A stretch of 18,107 nt of DNA from Pseudorhodoplanes sp. (GCA_008933495.1 WBUW01000013.1:1-18107); one strand, 5' to 3'; shown: positions 1 through 8,372, counted from the stretch's first letter. The notes: generated from the letters alone by a model not told the origin. Made by a program: numbers and translations.

Positions 1-1243
1 CGAAGTCGCCACGCTCAAGGACGATCTGCCGAAGCTCGAACAGGCGGCGAAGGACGCCGAGGCCGCGCTGAACACGGTTCTCGCCACGATCCCGAACCTG
101 CCGCTCGACGAAGTGCCGGACGGCAAGGACTCCGAAGACAATGTCGCGCATCACAAGTTCGGCCTGCCGCGCGATTTCAAAAAAGAAAATTTCGCGCCGC
201 AGCAGCATTTCGAGCTGGGCGAGGCGCTGCGGCTGATGGACTTCGAGGCCGCGGCCAAGCTCTCGGGCGCGCGCTTTGTGGTTCTGAAAGCGGGGCTGGC
301 GCGGCTCGAACGCGCGCTGGCGCAATTCATGCTCGACCTGCACACGAGCGAGCACGGCTACACCGAAGTCAATCCGCCGATCCTGGTGCGCGACGAGGCC
401 ATGTACGGCACCGCGCAATTGCCGAAATTCGAGGAGGATCAATTCGCCGCAGTGAATATTCCGGAGATCGCTCAAATTGCGACCGGACCGGGAATGGTTT
501 TGAAGGCTTATGAGAGTGCAATACGCATCGAGCAATTTCAGAATGAAAACCCTGATGAAGCAGATTATGATCAGCTTGGCGTGGCTTATCAGCGAACCGC
601 GGAAGCCGCGCACGAACAAATTCGGGCCTCCAAGCGCAAACGCTGGCTCATTCCGACTGCCGAAGTGCCGCTGACAAATCTGGTGCGCGAGGCGATCACC
701 GAGGAGGCCGAACTGCCGCTGCGGCTGACCGCCTGCACGCCGTGCTTCCGCGCCGAGGCGGGAGCGGCAGGCAAGGACACGCGCGGCATGATCCGCCAGC
801 ACCAGTTCACCAAGGTCGAGCTTGTTTCCATCACCACGCCTGAACAGTCGAAGGACGAGCACGAGCGCATGACGGCGTGCGCGGAAGAAGTGCTGCGCCG
901 GCTCGGCCTGCCGTACCGCACCATGCTGCTGTGCACCGGCGACATGGGCTTCGCCTCGCAGAAGACCTACGACATCGAGGTCTGGCTGCCGGGGCAGAAC
1001 ATGTACCGCGAAATCTCGAGCTGCTCGGTCTGCGGCGACTTCCAGGCGCGGCGCATGAACGCGCGCTTCAAATCGAAGGCCGGCAACCGCTTCGTGCATA
1101 CGCTCAACGGCTCGGGCGTGGCGGTCGGCCGCGCCCTGATCGCAGTGATGGAGAACTATCAGCAGGCCGACGGATCGATCGCGGTGCCGGACGCGCTGGC
1201 GCCCTATATGGGCGGGATGAAAGCAATCGGACAGGTGAAATGA
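1..1243 (+). CDS. serS: Serine--tRNA ligase, 3' part (5' end outside window)
   Basis: Class II aminoacyl-tRNA synthetase that charges tRNA(Ser) (and tRNA(Sec)) in the cytoplasm. The frame is open from base 2, so the gene starts upstream; the first visible residues are the end of the N-terminal coiled-coil arm, followed by a typical linker (IPNLPLDEVP). The catalytic core is clear: the HGYTEVNPP motif 1 region, the LIPTAEVPLTNL segment, motif 2 (CFRAEAGAAGKDTRG, then RQHQFTKVE) and motif 3 (NGSGVAVGRALIAVMENYQ). Between LPKFEEDQFAA and WLIPTAEV there are about 50-60 residues more than I expect from E. coli or rhizobial SerRS, encoded by unusually AT-rich DNA (separate entry). The stop lies 25 bases before surE, so co-transcription is likely. 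Identification is secure; the insertion is the oddity. Confidence 0.97.
   Translation, partial: EVATLKDDLPKLEQAAKDAEAALNTVLATIPNLPLDEVPDGKDSEDNVAHHKFGLPRDFKKENFAPQQHFELGEALRLMDFEAAAKLSGARFVVLKAGLARLERALAQFMLDLHTSEHGYTEVNPPILVRDEAMYGTAQLPKFEEDQFAAVNIPEIAQIATGPGMVLKAYESAIRIEQFQNENPDEADYDQLGVAYQRTAEAAHEQIRASKRKRWLIPTAEVPLTNLVREAITEEAELPLRLTACTPCFRAEAGAAGKDTRGMIRQHQFTKVELVSITTPEQSKDEHERMTACAEEVLRRLGLPYRTMLLCTGDMGFASQKTYDIEVWLPGQNMYREISSCSVCGDFQARRMNARFKSKAGNRFVHTLNGSGVAVGRALIAVMENYQQADGSIAVPDALAPYMGGMKAIGQVK
446..643 (+). other. Low-GC in-frame insertion inside SerRS catalytic core
   Basis: About 66 codons lie between the conserved LPKFEEDQFAA and WLIPTAEVPLT segments, where E. coli SerRS has about 22 residues between LPKF and IPTAEV and this protein has about 73. 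Hand counts give about 48-50% GC for bases 421-600, against clearly higher GC in the rest of the gene. The translated stretch looks helical and charged (for example KAYESAIRIEQFQNENPDEA and AYQRTAEAAHEQIRASKRKR) with no stop codon. The boundaries are approximate, because they rest on remembered family sequences rather than an alignment. Confidence 0.7.
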
Positions 1244-1268
1244 TGCGTTTTTCCGTGCGGGAGTCCTG

Positions 1269-2033
1269 ATGCGCATCCTGGTCACCAATGACGACGGCAT
1301 CCATGCCGCGGGCCTCAATGTGTGCGAGGAGATCGCGCGCGAACTGGCCGACGACGTCTGGGTGGTGGCGCCGGAGATCGACAATTCCGGCGTCTCGCAT
1401 TCGCTCTCGCTCAACGATCCGCTGCGCCTGCGCGAGATCGGACCGCGCCACTTCGCGGTCAAGGGCACGCCGACCGACTGCGTGATCATGGCGGTGCGCC
1501 ATATCTGCGCCGACACGAAATTCGACCTCGTGCTCTCCGGCGTCAATCGCGGCTCGAACGTGGCCGAGGACGTGACCTATTCCGGCACGGTGGCGGGCGC
1601 GCTCGAAGGCACCGTGCTCGGCGTGCCCTCGATCGCGCTGTCGCAGGCCTACGGGCCGGGCGGGCGCGACCGGCCGCACTGGGAGACCACGCGCAAACAC
1701 GCCGTCGCCATCATCCGCCGCATTCTGGCGACCGGCATTCCGCGCGGCGTTCTCGTCAACATCAATTTTCCCGATTGCCTGCCCGACGAGGTGCAGGGGA
1801 TCGCGGTCACCGCGCAAGGCACCCGCGACCAGGAGATGCTGCGCATCGACGCGCGCTTCGACGGCCGCGGCAACCCGTATTACTGGCTGGCGTTCGCGCG
1901 CAAGGGGCGGCCGGCGGCCGCGAGCGGCACGGATTTGTCGGCGCTCGTGTCCAACCAGATTTCGGTCACGCCGCTGCGGCTCGATCTCACCGACGAGCCG
2001 TTCATGACCCAGCTTGCCGATGTGTTCGGCTGA
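1269..2033 (+). CDS. surE: 5'/3'-nucleotidase SurE
   Basis: Divalent-metal-dependent phosphatase that dephosphorylates nucleoside 5'- and 3'-monophosphates; a survival protein of stationary phase. At 254 residues it has the normal family length. The N-terminus is diagnostic: MRILVTNDDG, with metal ligands expected at D8, D9, S40 (in DNSGVSHSLSL) and N93 (in LSGVNRGSN), followed by the GTPTDC and VTYSGTVAGALEG segments. The ATG at 1269 is preceded by a purine-rich GGGAG about 6 bases upstream. It sits between serS and pcm; the surE-pcm pairing is also classical in gammaproteobacteria, where both are linked to stationary-phase survival. Nothing unusual seen. Confidence 0.97.
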   Translation: MRILVTNDDGIHAAGLNVCEEIARELADDVWVVAPEIDNSGVSHSLSLNDPLRLREIGPRHFAVKGTPTDCVIMAVRHICADTKFDLVLSGVNRGSNVAEDVTYSGTVAGALEGTVLGVPSIALSQAYGPGGRDRPHWETTRKHAVAIIRRILATGIPRGVLVNINFPDCLPDEVQGIAVTAQGTRDQEMLRIDARFDGRGNPYYWLAFARKGRPAAASGTDLSALVSNQISVTPLRLDLTDEPFMTQLADVFG

Positions 2034-2068
2034 GCGCGGCGGCGCGGCCGGCTGAGAGGAGACGCGCG

Positions 2069-2728
2069 GTGTCGGATGCGCCGTTCGGGCATGGCAAGGT
2101 CGGCCGCATGGAATTCCTGCTGGCGCTGCGCCAGCGCGGCATCAGCGATCCGGCCGTGCTGCGCGCGATGGACGCGGTGCCGCGCGAGCGCTTCGTCGGC
2201 TTTCCGAGCCGCCCGCAGGCCTATGCCGATCAGGCGCTGCCGATCGCCTGCGGCCAGACCATCAGCCAGCCCTATGTCGTCGCCTACATGAGCGAGCAGT
2301 TGCGCCTGAAGCCGCAGCATCGGGTGCTGGAGATCGGCACCGGCTCGGGCTACCAGGCGGCGGTGCTCTCGCGCCTGGCGCGCGAGGTCGTCAGCATCGA
2401 GCGCTTCCGCACGCTTGCCGATGACGCGCGCAAGCGGCTCACCGCGCTCGGCTGCGACAATGTCGAGGTGCTGGTCGGCGACGGCATGCAGGGCTGGCCG
2501 GAACGCGCGCCGTTCGACCGCATCATCGTCACCGCCGCCGCCGAGCAGATTCCGCCCGCGCTCGCCGACCAGCTTGCCGATGACGGCATCATGGTGCTGC
2601 CGCTCGGGCCGCAGGCGGGCACACAGCACATTGTGCGCGTGACCAAGACCGACCAGGGGCTGCAGGAGGAGCGCCTGATCGCGGTGCGTTTCGTGCCGCT
2701 GCTGCCGGGGACGGCGCGCGAACTGTGA
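2069..2728 (+). CDS. pcm: Protein-L-isoaspartate O-methyltransferase
   Basis: S-adenosylmethionine-dependent repair enzyme that methylates isoaspartyl residues in damaged proteins. From the GTG at 2069 it has 219 residues, the usual size. That start is chosen because GAGAGGAG lies about 8 bases upstream and the next ATG (2108) would shorten the N-terminus. Visible motifs are GQTISQPYVVAYM (residues 62-74, substrate/SAM pocket), SAM-binding motif I VLEIGTGSGYQAAVL (86-100), and the FDRIIVTAAAEQIPPAL segment. It begins 35 bases after surE and is almost certainly co-transcribed with it. The 119-base gap after it is AT-rich and probably holds a separate promoter for the next gene. Confidence 0.96.
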   Translation: MSDAPFGHGKVGRMEFLLALRQRGISDPAVLRAMDAVPRERFVGFPSRPQAYADQALPIACGQTISQPYVVAYMSEQLRLKPQHRVLEIGTGSGYQAAVLSRLAREVVSIERFRTLADDARKRLTALGCDNVEVLVGDGMQGWPERAPFDRIIVTAAAEQIPPALADQLADDGIMVLPLGPQAGTQHIVRVTKTDQGLQEERLIAVRFVPLLPGTAREL

Positions 2729-2743
2729 TCGCCGCCGCCCAAC

Positions 2744-2803
2744 ATGGTTAAGACTTTCTGCTGCAAACCGCTTAAATCCTTATTTACTTCGCAAGTGTTT
2801 AAC
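2744..2803 (+). promoter_or_regulatory. AT-rich promoter region with CtrA-like half-sites
   Basis: The gap between pcm and the LysM/LytM gene is AT-rich against its surroundings and rich in TTAA half-sites. ATGGTTAA (2744-2751) is the reverse complement of TTAACCAT, a known CtrA half-site. TTAA-N7-TTTA (2772-2786) is one base from the alphaproteobacterial CtrA consensus TTAA-N7-TTAA, and another TTTAA occurs at 2798-2802. Control by CtrA is inference only; TTAA runs may arise by chance in an AT-rich promoter. Confidence 0.3.
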
Positions 2804-2847
2804 TCGGGCGCATCGCTTCCCGTGTCGCGTTTGAGTGAGTGCGTATC

Positions 2848-4233
2848 ATGCGTCCCCCTGTCGGGCCTGTCCGCTCGTCGTCATGGCCGTGCCTGGCGAT
2901 CGCCGTTGCCGCCCCGATCCTGCTTGCCGGATGCAGCTCCGAATCCAACCGGTTCAACGAAAGCGCGTTCTCCAATCCGTTCCGCTCGTCGAGCGCGCCG
3001 TCGCCTGATGTCACCGGCTCGGTCCCGCAGCGCACCGCGCAGGTGGAAACGCGGCCGTTGCCCTCGCACCAGCCGGGCTATCAGCAACCCTATCCGGCGC
3101 AGGCCTATCCGCCGCGCTCGGCGCCGCCGGCGACGCGTCCGGCGCAGACCACAGGCGTTGCCGGCGGCGGCCCGGGCCTTGCGTCCTATCAGCCGCCGAC
3201 GACGCGTTCCGCGCCGCCGCCGGCGCCCAATTACGATGTTACCGGTTCGGTGCGCCAGTCGGCGCCGCCGCCGCCGGCTGCGCGTCCGTCATCGAACGGC
3301 CCCTGGTCGTGGGAAGGCGGCTCGGCGATCACGGTCGGCGAGGGCGAGACGCTCGACACCGTCTCCAACCGCTTCGGCGTGCCGACATCGGCGATCGCGC
3401 AGGCCAACGGCCTGCCGCCGAACGCCTATCTCTATCCCGGCCAGCGGCTCGTCATCCCGCGCTACAATTATTCGGCCGCGCCGCAGGCCGCCGCGCCGGC
3501 GCCGGTGCGCGCCACCGTCAATACCACGAGCCATCGCACCGCACCGGTTCCCGCCACCACCGGCCAGGTCCATGTCGTGGCGCCGGGCGAAAGCCTGATG
3601 GGGATCGCGCGCCGCTACGGCAAGTCGGTGTCCGAGCTTGCCGCCGCCAACAACATCCAGCCGCACCACAAGGTGCTGATCGGCGACCGCCTGGTGATTC
3701 CGGGGGCGCGGTCGGCGACGAACGCCGCGCGCGTGCGGCCGCCGCGCTATGCGAGCGCGCCGGTTCCGAACCCGACCGCGCGGGTCGCCACACCGGCGAC
3801 CGAAGCGGTCAAGGACGAGCCGGCGACGAGCGCCGAGGCCAATGCCGGTGCCGCCGGATTCCGCTGGCCGGCGCGCGGGCGCATCATTACCGGTTTTGGG
3901 CCCAAGCCGACCGGACAGCAGAACGACGGCATCAATATCGCGCTGCCCGAGGGCACCCCGGTCAAGGCCGCGGATGACGGCGTCGTTGCCTATGCCGGCA
4001 GCGAGCTCAAGGGCTACGGCAACCTCGTCCTCGTGCGCCACGCCAACGGTTTTGTGACCGCCTATGCGCACGCCAGCGAACTTCTGGTGAAACGCGGCGA
4101 CACGATCAAGCGCGGGCAGGTCATCGCGAAATCCGGCCAGAGCGGCAACGTGACGTCGCCCCAGCTCCACTTCGAAATCCGCAAGGGCGCGACGCCGGTC
4201 GACCCGATGCAGCACCTGCCGGCGGCCGGCTGA
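2848..4233 (+). CDS. nlpD: LysM/degenerate-LytM lipoprotein (NlpD/DipM type)
   Basis: Envelope lipoprotein expected to bind septal peptidoglycan and activate cell-separation amidases. From ATG 2848 it has 461 residues; a GTG nine bases upstream is an alternative start. The N-terminus carries a type II signal with lipobox LLAGC (Cys 29), then a Pro/Ala/Ser-rich linker (about 35-155), LysM 1 (about 161-204), LysM 2 (about 241-285), a second linker and a LytM/M23 domain (about 338-459). The zinc-site motifs are degraded: HxGxD reads NDGIN (359-363) and HxH reads QLH (439-441), so it should not be an active endopeptidase. The end (GYGNLVLVRH, AYAHASELLV, LHFEIRKG) closely resembles E. coli NlpD, which also follows surE-pcm. 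It ends 12 bases from the convergent ATPase gene. Confidence 0.9.
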   Translation: MRPPVGPVRSSSWPCLAIAVAAPILLAGCSSESNRFNESAFSNPFRSSSAPSPDVTGSVPQRTAQVETRPLPSHQPGYQQPYPAQAYPPRSAPPATRPAQTTGVAGGGPGLASYQPPTTRSAPPPAPNYDVTGSVRQSAPPPPAARPSSNGPWSWEGGSAITVGEGETLDTVSNRFGVPTSAIAQANGLPPNAYLYPGQRLVIPRYNYSAAPQAAAPAPVRATVNTTSHRTAPVPATTGQVHVVAPGESLMGIARRYGKSVSELAAANNIQPHHKVLIGDRLVIPGARSATNAARVRPPRYASAPVPNPTARVATPATEAVKDEPATSAEANAGAAGFRWPARGRIITGFGPKPTGQQNDGINIALPEGTPVKAADDGVVAYAGSELKGYGNLVLVRHANGFVTAYAHASELLVKRGDTIKRGQVIAKSGQSGNVTSPQLHFEIRKGATPVDPMQHLPAAG

Positions 4234-4245
4234 CGGGGCAAGCGC

Positions 4246-5151
4246 TCAGGCGGTGAGCCGGACGCCGATGCGTCCGGCCAGATCCTGGATATATTGCCAG
4301 GCGACGCGCCCGGAGCGCGCGCCGCGCGTCGTCGACCATTCGAGCGCCTCGCGCCGCAGGTCGTCGGGCCGAACCGGGATGCGGAAGTGGCTGACATAGC
4401 CTTCCACCATGGCGAGAAATTCGTCCTGGCTGCATTTGTGGAAGCCGAGCCACAGCCCGAAGCGGTCGGACAGCGACACCTTCTCCTCCACGGCCTCGCC
4501 CGGATTGATGGCGGTCGAGCGCTCGTTTTCCATCATGTCGCGCGACATCAGATGGCGGCGGTTCGAGGTCGCATAGAGGATGACGTTCTCCGGCCGCCCC
4601 TCGATGCCGCCTTCGAGCACGGCCTTCAGCGACTTGTAGGAGGTGTCGTCGCCGTCGAACGACAGGTCATCGCAGAACACGATGAACCGGTAGGGCATTT
4701 CGCGCAGGAGCGCCATCAGGTCGGGCAGGCTTTCGATGTCCTCGCGATGGATTTCGATCAGCTTCAGCATTCCAGCCTTCCTGCCGAGCCCGGCATTGAC
4801 CGCGGCATGGCTGGCCTTCACCAGCGAGGACTTGCCCATGCCGCGCGCGCCCCAGAGGAGCGCGTTGTTGGCCGGCAGCCCGTGCGCAAAACGCTCGGTG
4901 TTTTCGACGAGCGTGTCGCGCATGCGGTCGATGCCCTTGAGCAGGGCCATGTCGAGGCGGTTGACGCGCGCGACCGGGGCGAGGCGATGGCCTTCGGCGT
5001 GCCAGATGAAGGCATCGGCGGCCGTAAAGTCGGGAGCGGCGGGCGGCGGCGGTGCCAGCCGCTCAAGCGCGGCGGTGATGCGGGCGAGTGCGGGATCGGC
5101 GGCCGGAACGGCGGCGCGGGCGCGTTTTTGGGGTCGTTTGGCCTTGGGCAT
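4246..5151 (-). CDS. DUF815-family AAA ATPase
   Basis: P-loop ATPase of the DUF815 family, widespread in proteobacteria but without an established function as far as I know. The ATG at 5151 gives 301 residues and has AGGA about seven bases upstream; an in-frame extension to 5241 lacks such support. The N-terminus is a basic, Ala/Pro-rich tail (1-40). Walker A is GARGMGKSSLVK (101-112) and Walker B is FIVFCDDLSFD (156-166); TSNRRHLMSRDMMENE is a sensor-like region followed by family-typical text (DRFGLWLGFHKCSQDEFL). It is convergent with the nlpD-like gene and divergent from yajC, a position I remember as common in alphaproteobacteria. Confidence 0.9.
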   Translation of the reverse strand: MPKAKRPQKRARAAVPAADPALARITAALERLAPPPPAAPDFTAADAFIWHAEGHRLAPVARVNRLDMALLKGIDRMRDTLVENTERFAHGLPANNALLWGARGMGKSSLVKASHAAVNAGLGRKAGMLKLIEIHREDIESLPDLMALLREMPYRFIVFCDDLSFDGDDTSYKSLKAVLEGGIEGRPENVILYATSNRRHLMSRDMMENERSTAINPGEAVEEKVSLSDRFGLWLGFHKCSQDEFLAMVEGYVSHFRIPVRPDDLRREALEWSTTRGARSGRVAWQYIQDLAGRIGVRLTA

Positions 5152-5263
5152 GGTCGGGTTCCTGCGGCGGCTCCCCTTAGCGGGGTCGCGGGCAGCGGGC
5201 AACCCATTGTGTTGGCCGCCGGAATCGGGCCCGCCGATCAAGCCTGCGCGAGCGCGGGCAACG

Positions 5264-5291
5264 TTGCAATTGGGCGCGTGCCGGCTATAGT
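5264..5291 (+). promoter_or_regulatory. Candidate sigma70-type promoter for yajC-secDF operon
   Basis: In the 221-base divergent gap between the DUF815 gene and yajC, TTGCAA (5264-5269) and TATAGT (5286-5291) are separated by 16 bases, a plausible -35/-10 pair. The leader to the yajC ATG would be about 75 bases. No terminator is visible between the genes that follow, so this could drive all five. Prediction by eye. Confidence 0.5.
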
Positions 5292-5372
5292 CCGCGCCGA
5301 TTTTCAGGCGCGGCGCCGGGTCCCATACCCGCAGGACAATCGCGCCGAACGCAAGCTCAAAGGAGCCGTTCG

Positions 5373-5705
5373 ATGCTGATTTCTCCTGCCTATGCTCAAG
5401 GTGCCGGCTTCGGCGGCGACAACGTGCTGGTGTCGCTGCTGCCGTTCCTCCTGATCTTCGTGATCATGTATTTCCTGATCCTGCGCCCCCAGCAGAAGCG
5501 CATGAAGCAGCATCAGGAAATGGTTAAAAACCTGCGCCGCGGCGATACCGTGGTGACCACGGGCGGGTTGATCGGCAAGGTGACCAAGGTCATCGACGAC
5601 GACCAGGTCGAGATGGAGATCGGGGAGGATGTGCGCATCCGCCAGGTCCGCCAGATGATTGCCGAGGTGCGCACCAAGGGCGAGCCGGTCAAGGACAACG
5701 CCTGA
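5373..5705 (+). CDS. yajC: Sec translocase accessory subunit YajC
   Basis: Small inner-membrane partner of SecD-SecF in the holo-translocon. It has 110 residues, normal for the family, with a short N-terminal segment (MLISPAYAQG), one membrane helix (about 19-37, VLVSLLPFLLIFVIMYFLI), the hallmark RPQQKRMKQHQEM right after it, and a cytoplasmic beta-rich tail (GDTVVTTGGLIGKVTKV). AAAGGAG stands about seven bases before the ATG. It is first in the yajC-secD-secF-Mth938-synthase-like operon; secD follows after 50 bases. Confidence 0.97.
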   Translation: MLISPAYAQGAGFGGDNVLVSLLPFLLIFVIMYFLILRPQQKRMKQHQEMVKNLRRGDTVVTTGGLIGKVTKVIDDDQVEMEIGEDVRIRQVRQMIAEVRTKGEPVKDNA

Positions 5706-5755
5706 TCGCGCCGCCCGCCTTACGTCCGATTGCAGCGTCATAACGGTCCGGGACG

Positions 5756-7354
5756 ATGCTCTATTTTTCGCGGTGGAAGACGGCGGTGATTCTCGGGATT
5801 ACCGCGCTCGTTTGCCTGTTCGCGGTTCCCAATTTCTTCCCGGATAAAGTGGTCGAGCGCTGGCCGAAATGGGCGCAGCGCCACATCGTGCTCGGGCTCG
5901 ATCTGCAGGGCGGTTCGCATATCCTGCTCGAGGTCGATTCCAATGCCGTGCGCAAGGAAAAGGTCGAGGCGTTGCGTGACGACGTGCGCCGCGTCGTCCG
6001 CGAAAACCGCCTCGGCAGCCCCGGCGCGGCCGTCATCCGCGGCAATACCGTCGAATTTCGCGTCCGCGAGGGTGTTGATTCCGGGCTCGCGCTGACCAAA
6101 TTCCGCGAACTCTCGCAGCCGCTCGGCGGCATCATGGGGCCGACCGGGCAGCGCTCCGTCGATATCGCCGATGCCGGGAACGGTCTTTTCCGGCTCACGG
6201 TGACTGAACCTGCGATGCTGGAGCGCATCCGGCAGTCGGTCGACCAGTCGATCCAGATCATCGAGCGGCGCGTCAACGAACTGGGCACGGTCGAGCCGTC
6301 GATCGCGCGCCAGGGCGCCGACCGCGTGCTGGTCCAGGTGCCCGGCCTGCAGGATCCGTCGCGCCTGAAGGACCTGCTCGGCAAGACCGCCAAGCTCACT
6401 TTCCGCATGGTCGACATGTCGGCGCCGCCCGAGCCCGGGCGGGTGCCGCCGGATTCCGAAATCCTGCAAGGCTCGCGCGCGGAAAACCGCCAGCCCTACC
6501 TGATCGAGAAGCGGATCGTCGTCTCCGGCGAGGACCTCACCGACGCCCAGCCAGGATTCGACCAGCGCACGAGCGAGCCGATCGTCACCTTCCGCTTCAA
6601 TTCGAACGGCGCGCGGCGCTTTGCGCAGGCCACGCAGGAGAATGTCGGCCGTCCGTTCGCCATCGTGCTCGACAACGAGGTCATTTCCGCGCCGGTGATC
6701 CGCGAGCCGATCCTCGGCGGGTCGGGCCAGATTTCGGGCGGCTTCACCGTGCAGCAGGCCAACGACCTCGCCATCCTGTTGCGGGCGGGCGCCTTGCCGG
6801 CGCCACTGACGATCATCGAGGAGCGCACGGTCGGCCCCGGTCTCGGCCAGGATTCGATCGAGAAGGGCACGCGCGCCGCCTATATCGGGTCGCTGTTGGT
6901 TGTGGTGTTCATGTTCGCGACCTATGGCCTGTTCGGCCTGTTTGCGAACGTCGCCGTCGCCATCAACGTGGCGATGATTTTCGGCGTTCTTTCGCTCCTC
7001 AACGCGACGCTCACGCTGCCCGGTATCGCCGGCATCGTGCTGACGGTCGGCATCGCCGTTGACTCGAACGTGCTGATTTATGAGCGAATTCGCGAAGAAG
7101 TGCGGGCCGGCCGCACGCCGATCAGCGCAATCGATGCCGGGTTCGTGCGCGCCCTGGCGACGATCATGGATTCCAACATCACGACCTTCATCGCCGCCGC
7201 CGTCCTGTTCTATATCGGCACCGGCCCGGTCCGCGGCTTCGCCGTGACGCTCGGTATCGGCATCATCACGACCGTGTTCACTGCCTTCACGCTTACCCGT
7301 TTGATGGTCGCAGCCTGGTTCCGCTGGTGGCGTCCGAAAACGGTCCCGATCTGA
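5756..7354 (+). CDS. secD: Protein translocase subunit SecD
   Basis: RND-superfamily membrane protein that, with SecF, uses the proton gradient to pull secreted proteins out of the SecYEG channel on the periplasmic side. It has 532 residues, typical of alphaproteobacterial SecD. Helix 1 is at about residues 8-27; the conserved LGLDLQGGSHILLEVD follows, then the periplasmic P1 domain with RVNELGTVEPSIARQGADRVLVQVPGLQDP, then FTVQQANDLAILLRAGALPAPL leading into helices 2-6. The fourth-helix signature VGIAVDSNVLIYERIREE, with its membrane-embedded Asp, is intact. Ordinary member; secF starts 26 bases after its stop. Confidence 0.98.
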   Translation: MLYFSRWKTAVILGITALVCLFAVPNFFPDKVVERWPKWAQRHIVLGLDLQGGSHILLEVDSNAVRKEKVEALRDDVRRVVRENRLGSPGAAVIRGNTVEFRVREGVDSGLALTKFRELSQPLGGIMGPTGQRSVDIADAGNGLFRLTVTEPAMLERIRQSVDQSIQIIERRVNELGTVEPSIARQGADRVLVQVPGLQDPSRLKDLLGKTAKLTFRMVDMSAPPEPGRVPPDSEILQGSRAENRQPYLIEKRIVVSGEDLTDAQPGFDQRTSEPIVTFRFNSNGARRFAQATQENVGRPFAIVLDNEVISAPVIREPILGGSGQISGGFTVQQANDLAILLRAGALPAPLTIIEERTVGPGLGQDSIEKGTRAAYIGSLLVVVFMFATYGLFGLFANVAVAINVAMIFGVLSLLNATLTLPGIAGIVLTVGIAVDSNVLIYERIREEVRAGRTPISAIDAGFVRALATIMDSNITTFIAAAVLFYIGTGPVRGFAVTLGIGIITTVFTAFTLTRLMVAAWFRWWRPKTVPI

Positions 7355-7380
7355 CGCACGCATTCATCCCGAGGGCCGCC

Positions 7381-8370
7381 TTGCGCATTCCGCTCCTCCG
7401 CATTGTTCCGGACGATACCAAGTTCGATTTCATGCGCTTCCGGCGCATCAGCTTTCCGCTGTCGGCGGTGCTGTCGATCGCGGCGATGCTTTTGTATTTC
7501 TTCGTCGGTCTGAATTTCGGAATCGATTTCGTCGGCGGGACCCTGATGGAGGTCCAGTCCAGGAGCGGGCCGGCGAACATCGCGCAGATGCGCACGACCC
7601 TGAACGGGCTCGGACTGGGCGAGGTCCAGTTGCAGCAATTCGGCGCGCCGACCGACGTGCTCATCCGCATCCAGCAGCAGCCGGGCGGCGACACCGCGCA
7701 GCAGGCGGCGGTCGCCAAGGTGAGGCAGGCGCTCGGCGCCGACATCGAGTACCGGCGCGTGGAGGTGGTGGGGCCGCGGGTTTCGACCGAATTGCTCGCC
7801 TTCGGCACCGTCGGGCTGATGACGGCAATTCTGGGTATTCTGGTCTATCTGTGGTTCCGCTTCGAGTGGCAGTTCGCGCTTGGCGCCATGATCGCCAACG
7901 TGCACGATCTCGTATTGACGATCGGGTTCATGTCGCTCGCCCAGATCGATTTTGATCTCACCTCGATCGCCGCGCTTCTGACCATCCTCGGCTATTCGCT
8001 CAACGATACCGTGGTCATTTACGACCGCATTCGCGAGATGCTGCGGCGCTACAAGAAAATGTCGATGGCGGACCTGCTCAACATTTCCGTCAACTCGACC
8101 CTGTCGCGCTCGATCATCACGCACGTGACCGTGACGCTCGCCTTGCTGGCGCTGCTCTTGTTCGGCGGTCCGGCGATCCATTCCTTCACCGCGACCATGA
8201 TGTTCGGCGTGGTTCTGGTCGGCACCTATACCTCGATCTTCATTGCCGCCCCGATCCTGATCTATCTCGGGGTGGGCACCGCGCGGCCGGAGGCGAAGGA
8301 AAAGGAAACCGGCACCAGGGACGACATCCCGGCGCGCTTCCGCGATCCGTCGCCCACCGGCCGCCGCTGA
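7381..8370 (+). CDS. secF: Protein translocase subunit SecF
   Basis: Partner of SecD in the Sec translocon. I place the start at TTG 7381, with GAGGG just upstream, giving LRIPLLRIVPDDTKFDFMRFRR as N-terminus (first residue read as Met) and 329 residues. A GTG at 7327 inside the secD end is possible but would add 18 residues with no family look. Visible features are helix 1 (about 24-43), the signature LNFGIDFVGGTLMEV, the periplasmic P4 domain with VEVVGPRVSTELL, and the helix bearing LTILGYSLNDTVVIYDRIREMLRR. The C-terminus is a short charged tail. It is two bases from the next gene's GTG, implying translational coupling. Confidence 0.97.
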   Translation: MRIPLLRIVPDDTKFDFMRFRRISFPLSAVLSIAAMLLYFFVGLNFGIDFVGGTLMEVQSRSGPANIAQMRTTLNGLGLGEVQLQQFGAPTDVLIRIQQQPGGDTAQQAAVAKVRQALGADIEYRRVEVVGPRVSTELLAFGTVGLMTAILGILVYLWFRFEWQFALGAMIANVHDLVLTIGFMSLAQIDFDLTSIAALLTILGYSLNDTVVIYDRIREMLRRYKKMSMADLLNISVNSTLSRSIITHVTVTLALLALLLFGGPAIHSFTATMMFGVVLVGTYTSIFIAAPILIYLGVGTARPEAKEKETGTRDDIPARFRDPSPTGRR

Positions 8371-8372
8371 TT

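Noticed and set aside
5738..7363. 541-codon minus-strand open frame opposite secD
   Set aside because: Asp/Arg/His/Ala-rich shadow of secD with no recognisable domain.
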